Positions 61,566-64,000 of a stretch of DNA of 64,000 bases are shown here, piece after piece. Numbering within the stretch: position 1 is the stretch's first letter; each line of letters starts with the position of its first letter. Where the stretch lies: assembly GCA_001899145.1 (NCBI GenBank), contig MKVF01000004.1, positions 124,001 to 188,000 of the forward strand, read 5' to 3'. The stretch is from Flavobacteriia bacterium 40-80. GTDB lineage: Bacteria > Bacteroidota > Bacteroidia > Flavobacteriales_D > Crocinitomicaceae. The position numbers and the translations under genes are program-made. The notes under the pieces are model-generated. The model saw nothing but the letters and a program-made list of their open reading frames with translations, was not told the origin of the DNA and did not search any database.

Positions 61566-64000
61566 CTAAAAATTGTATTTCATGGTACGGTCGTCCAGAA
61601 CGGCAAAAGAGATCTTGAAGCTGTGATGGATCTGGATGTCTCTTCCTTTGGAAAGAACGTAATAAGCACCGATCCGGAGTAGTCGCCGGGAAAATTTAAT
61701 ATTGCGTTCCAAACCTGCCAGCACCTCACCATGCCACCAGTGTCCGTCCTGTAAATAGGCAAATCCCGCTCCTCCAACCAAGCCGATCCGTGTCTTTTTC
61801 ATGAACGGAATTTTATTGATAATCGCTCCGTTATCATGGTACAGAACATGTGCTTCAATGATTCTTCTGATAGTAGGTATCAGTGTGTCTAATTTCTGGA
61901 AGGAGTACATCGGGTTGGAAAACCAGATCGGATCACTCCGGCGAAGGTATTTCTTATCCGCATCCCGCAAATCTTTTGAGCTTAAAAACTCGCCGGATTT
62001 AATATGATAGCTTAATGTTCCGATAGAGCTCAGGCTGATCTGCTGGCGGATTCCAAAACGGATGTAGTCGAAATCGACATCACTACCGAACAGCTTAGGG
62101 ATTCCCCGCTCATAATAGACATAGAAAATCGGCCATTTTGAACCTAAAATCACCTTCCGGTAAGGTTCTCTCATATACTTCTGAAAGGGTGTATAAGACA
62201 GCTGCAAACTAGCGACTCCTGCCTGATACGTATGAAATTCGGTAGGGTCATCGTTGTTCAGCGATTTGTCCAGCCAGTTGATAAATTTATATCCTTCCAG
62301 CGGGCGGCGCTCTGAGAAATTATAGGTAAAAGTAGAATAAAAGCCATTAAACCATTCGTAATTATGAGTTAGCTGTATTCCCGTCACTTCAATGAAATTG
62401 GAACGTTTAAAGATCTGTGTGATGGCATCATAGCTCCGTATGGCGTCAAAATCATGAAAAAAGCTCATGCGGATATATGCAGACTTAAAGGGATTATAAC
62501 GGAAGCTGGAAGATGTCCTTCCTTTCACATCATTGTTCAGAAAACCGTATGAAACTTCTCCGAACAGATCAATGTATTTTTCATTTTTCCATTTCTTGAA
62601 ATAATAAACTCCCGGTGCGTAGCGAGGCCCGGCAATATAGATCGGACGAAGGCTTGCCGCAATGGAATTGATGGTCCATTGTGTTCTTTTTTCACGGTTT
62701 CGGAAATCAACTCCGTACCAAAGGACTTTCAAAAAGGTAACCCTGTTGAATACACTGTCAATAGAATCCAGGTATTCCTTCCGGCTGTGCGCAAATTTGA
62801 TGGAATCGTTATACTGAATAAACTTTATTTCTTCCGGTGTCAGCTTGATCTGGCGCTTTTCATTCCAGTAAGTTGAATCACGCTCGTACGCTTCTTGTTC
62901 TGTGATTGCAACTTCACTGTTAAAGAATTTCTTTTCAAAGCTCTTGTCAAACTGGTAGTTGGAATAAGCCACCTGTGTTTTGATTTTCCGGACGTAATTA
63001 TTGTATTTTATTCCGTAATCAAATTCCTGCTTTGCCAGGTAGTTGATTCCCTTTTCATTGTATCCGTATTCCTGATAGACACCGAAATAATCGTATTTCA
63101 GCAGGTTCCCCTTTTGCAGCTTCAGATCCAGCTTCTGGATAATGAAGAGCGAGTCTATAACATAAATATATCCTTCCAGCGTTGATGTTGACGTCGATCG
63201 GGCAGTCACCTTTATTTTGTAAATTGTTTTATCTCCTTCTTCGTATTTCGACTCCAGCTTGTATTTGTAGGCCAGGATTCCAGGATTGGAAACGGGAGAA
63301 AGTATTGCTGTCTGATGGATATCAGGAAGCTCGATTGTGTTCTGAAAAAAATTGAAGTCTGACCTTACAGTTGTCTGGTAATACATATTGTCACTCGTAC
63401 CGCGTAAAGTATAAGCATTACGGATCTCCTTGACTTTGTTTACCGGGGCATAATTTTTCTCCAGCTGCACTTCAAGAAGGTTTAATTTCTGGTTTTGTCC
63501 GGCCTTACTTTCATCGAACAAGTCTTCTTCGATTTTGGTATCTTCTTCTTTCTTCTTATTGTTCTTTGGAGTAATGTCTTCATCTATTGTTTTAATATAA
63601 ACATTCACCTGATGCGCATAATTCCACGGGCTGATCGTATCTCGCCTCTGAACGACTTTCTTGATCACTTCCCGCCCGACATTTGATTTTTTGGCGCTGA
63701 TTATAATATCGTCTGTTTCTCCCGAAAGTATCGGCAATAATTGCACCTGGATGGCCTGATCCGAATACGACACCGGCACAAACACTTCCTTGTCTTCATA
63801 GCCCCAAAGCGAAAAAATCAGATAGATTTCGCCCGGTTGAAAACGCAGCTCGAAATTTCCTTTCGCATCTGTCTTATAGGGAGTATCCTCACTGAATTTA
63901 ACGTAGATCTCAACACCTGAAAGTGGGTGATTATTCTCATCGACAACCGTCCCTTTTACGGCGTACTGACCAAAAAGAACCGAGGAGCAGCTCCATAGAA
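61566..64000 (-). CDS. DUF5686 outer-membrane protein with carboxypeptidase-like regulatory domain (5' end cut off)
   Basis: The frame is open from 61566 to the window edge (about 811 residues); a GTG at 63785 is internal. The visible start (SCSSVLFGQYAVKGTVVDEN, then NHPLSGVEIYVKF) is a signal-peptide end plus a CarboxypepD_reg-like beta-sandwich, so only a few N-terminal residues are missing. The remainder matches DUF5686: an early Asp-rich linker, then alternating amphipathic strands ending in aromatic residues, closing SFAVLDDRTMKYNF, as in outer-membrane beta-barrels. Such proteins are common in Bacteroidota and of unknown function. Confidence 0.88.
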   Translation of the reverse strand, partial: LWSCSSVLFGQYAVKGTVVDENNHPLSGVEIYVKFSEDTPYKTDAKGNFELRFQPGEIYLIFSLWGYEDKEVFVPVSYSDQAIQVQLLPILSGETDDIIISAKKSNVGREVIKKVVQRRDTISPWNYAHQVNVYIKTIDEDITPKNNKKKEEDTKIEEDLFDESKAGQNQKLNLLEVQLEKNYAPVNKVKEIRNAYTLRGTSDNMYYQTTVRSDFNFFQNTIELPDIHQTAILSPVSNPGILAYKYKLESKYEEGDKTIYKIKVTARSTSTSTLEGYIYVIDSLFIIQKLDLKLQKGNLLKYDYFGVYQEYGYNEKGINYLAKQEFDYGIKYNNYVRKIKTQVAYSNYQFDKSFEKKFFNSEVAITEQEAYERDSTYWNEKRQIKLTPEEIKFIQYNDSIKFAHSRKEYLDSIDSVFNRVTFLKVLWYGVDFRNREKRTQWTINSIAASLRPIYIAGPRYAPGVYYFKKWKNEKYIDLFGEVSYGFLNNDVKGRTSSSFRYNPFKSAYIRMSFFHDFDAIRSYDAITQIFKRSNFIEVTGIQLTHNYEWFNGFYSTFTYNFSERRPLEGYKFINWLDKSLNNDDPTEFHTYQAGVASLQLSYTPFQKYMREPYRKVILGSKWPIFYVYYERGIPKLFGSDVDFDYIRFGIRQQISLSSIGTLSYHIKSGEFLSSKDLRDADKKYLRRSDPIWFSNPMYSFQKLDTLIPTIRRIIEAHVLYHDNGAIINKIPFMKKTRIGLVGGAGFAYLQDGHWWHGEVLAGLERNIKFSRRLLRIGAYYVLSKGRDIQIHHSFKISFAVLDDRTMKYNF

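Noticed and set aside
63783-63785. GTG as start of the DUF5686 protein
   Set aside because: The frame continues upstream to the window edge and encodes a signal-peptide end and a carboxypeptidase regulatory domain.

Overview
The window comes from a chromosome of the phylum Bacteroidota, most likely Flavobacteriales; a Fluviicola/Crocinitomicaceae-like organism is a guess from the overall gene style. The evidence is two type IX secretion (T9SS) cargo proteins with C-terminal sorting domains, the gliding lipoprotein GldH, an ExbB-ExbD-ExbD-TonB cluster, Alternative Complex III (ActABCDEF) in front of cytochrome c oxidase, menaquinone synthesis (MenD), and promoters of the Bacteroidota type (TTG, about 20 bp, TAnnTTTG). 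I see no rRNA, tRNA, CRISPR array, intact insertion sequence or prophage.

Layout. 1-6177: the 3' end of trmB, an ECF sigma factor with a membrane partner, trxA, and a menD-TerC-unknown-DUF493-unknown run. 6178-10150: a small accessory patch with 5' fragments of two broken genes (a helicase and an RraB-like protein), a T9SS beta-propeller protein and a VOC/MarR pair. 10155-15768: an ABC-F ATPase, htpG behind a sigma-54-like promoter, a TerB/DnaJ membrane protein and three tandem short SSB genes. 16262-20513: a leftward operon of CCDC81-HU/SPOR protein, secreted C1 peptidase, ricT and gldH. 20745-27642: a small-RNA candidate, an AddB-like nuclease, an unknown 525-residue protein, a second small-RNA candidate and a lone paaZ. 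27775-33923: the TonB energising cluster followed by a PstS-like lipoprotein and a TPR protein. 33957-38160: a hybrid histidine kinase facing a sigma-54 response regulator. 38362-41267: a redoxin plus a secreted T9SS serine protease. 41356-53162: one long leftward respiratory operon, actABCDEF-coxB-coxA. 53310-64000: SPOR protein, a Mrp/NifU/HMA/hydrolase/ThiL operon, a Xaa-Pro aminopeptidase, two more hydrolases and the start of a DUF5686 outer-membrane protein that runs off the window.

How the genes work together. MenD feeds menaquinone synthesis; ActABCDEF oxidises menaquinol and passes electrons to the neighbouring cytochrome oxidase; the proton gradient energises ExbB/ExbD/TonB, which drives outer-membrane uptake. 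GldH belongs to the gliding/T9SS machinery that exports the two sorting-domain proteins. The sigma-54 activator and the sigma-54-like htpG promoter point to sigma-54 control in this genome, though no link between these two is shown.

Most interesting signals: (1) four intergenic loci laid out as TAnnTTTG box, short transcript, strong terminator, with no coding potential, several sharing a TTAGGT or TTAGTAGT stretch; (2) a sigma-factor partner whose exported end resembles a T9SS/gliding C-terminal domain; (3) a sigma-54-type promoter directly before htpG; (4) an ABC-F protein with one predicted-competent and one predicted-dead composite ATP site; (5) three tandem tail-less SSB genes.
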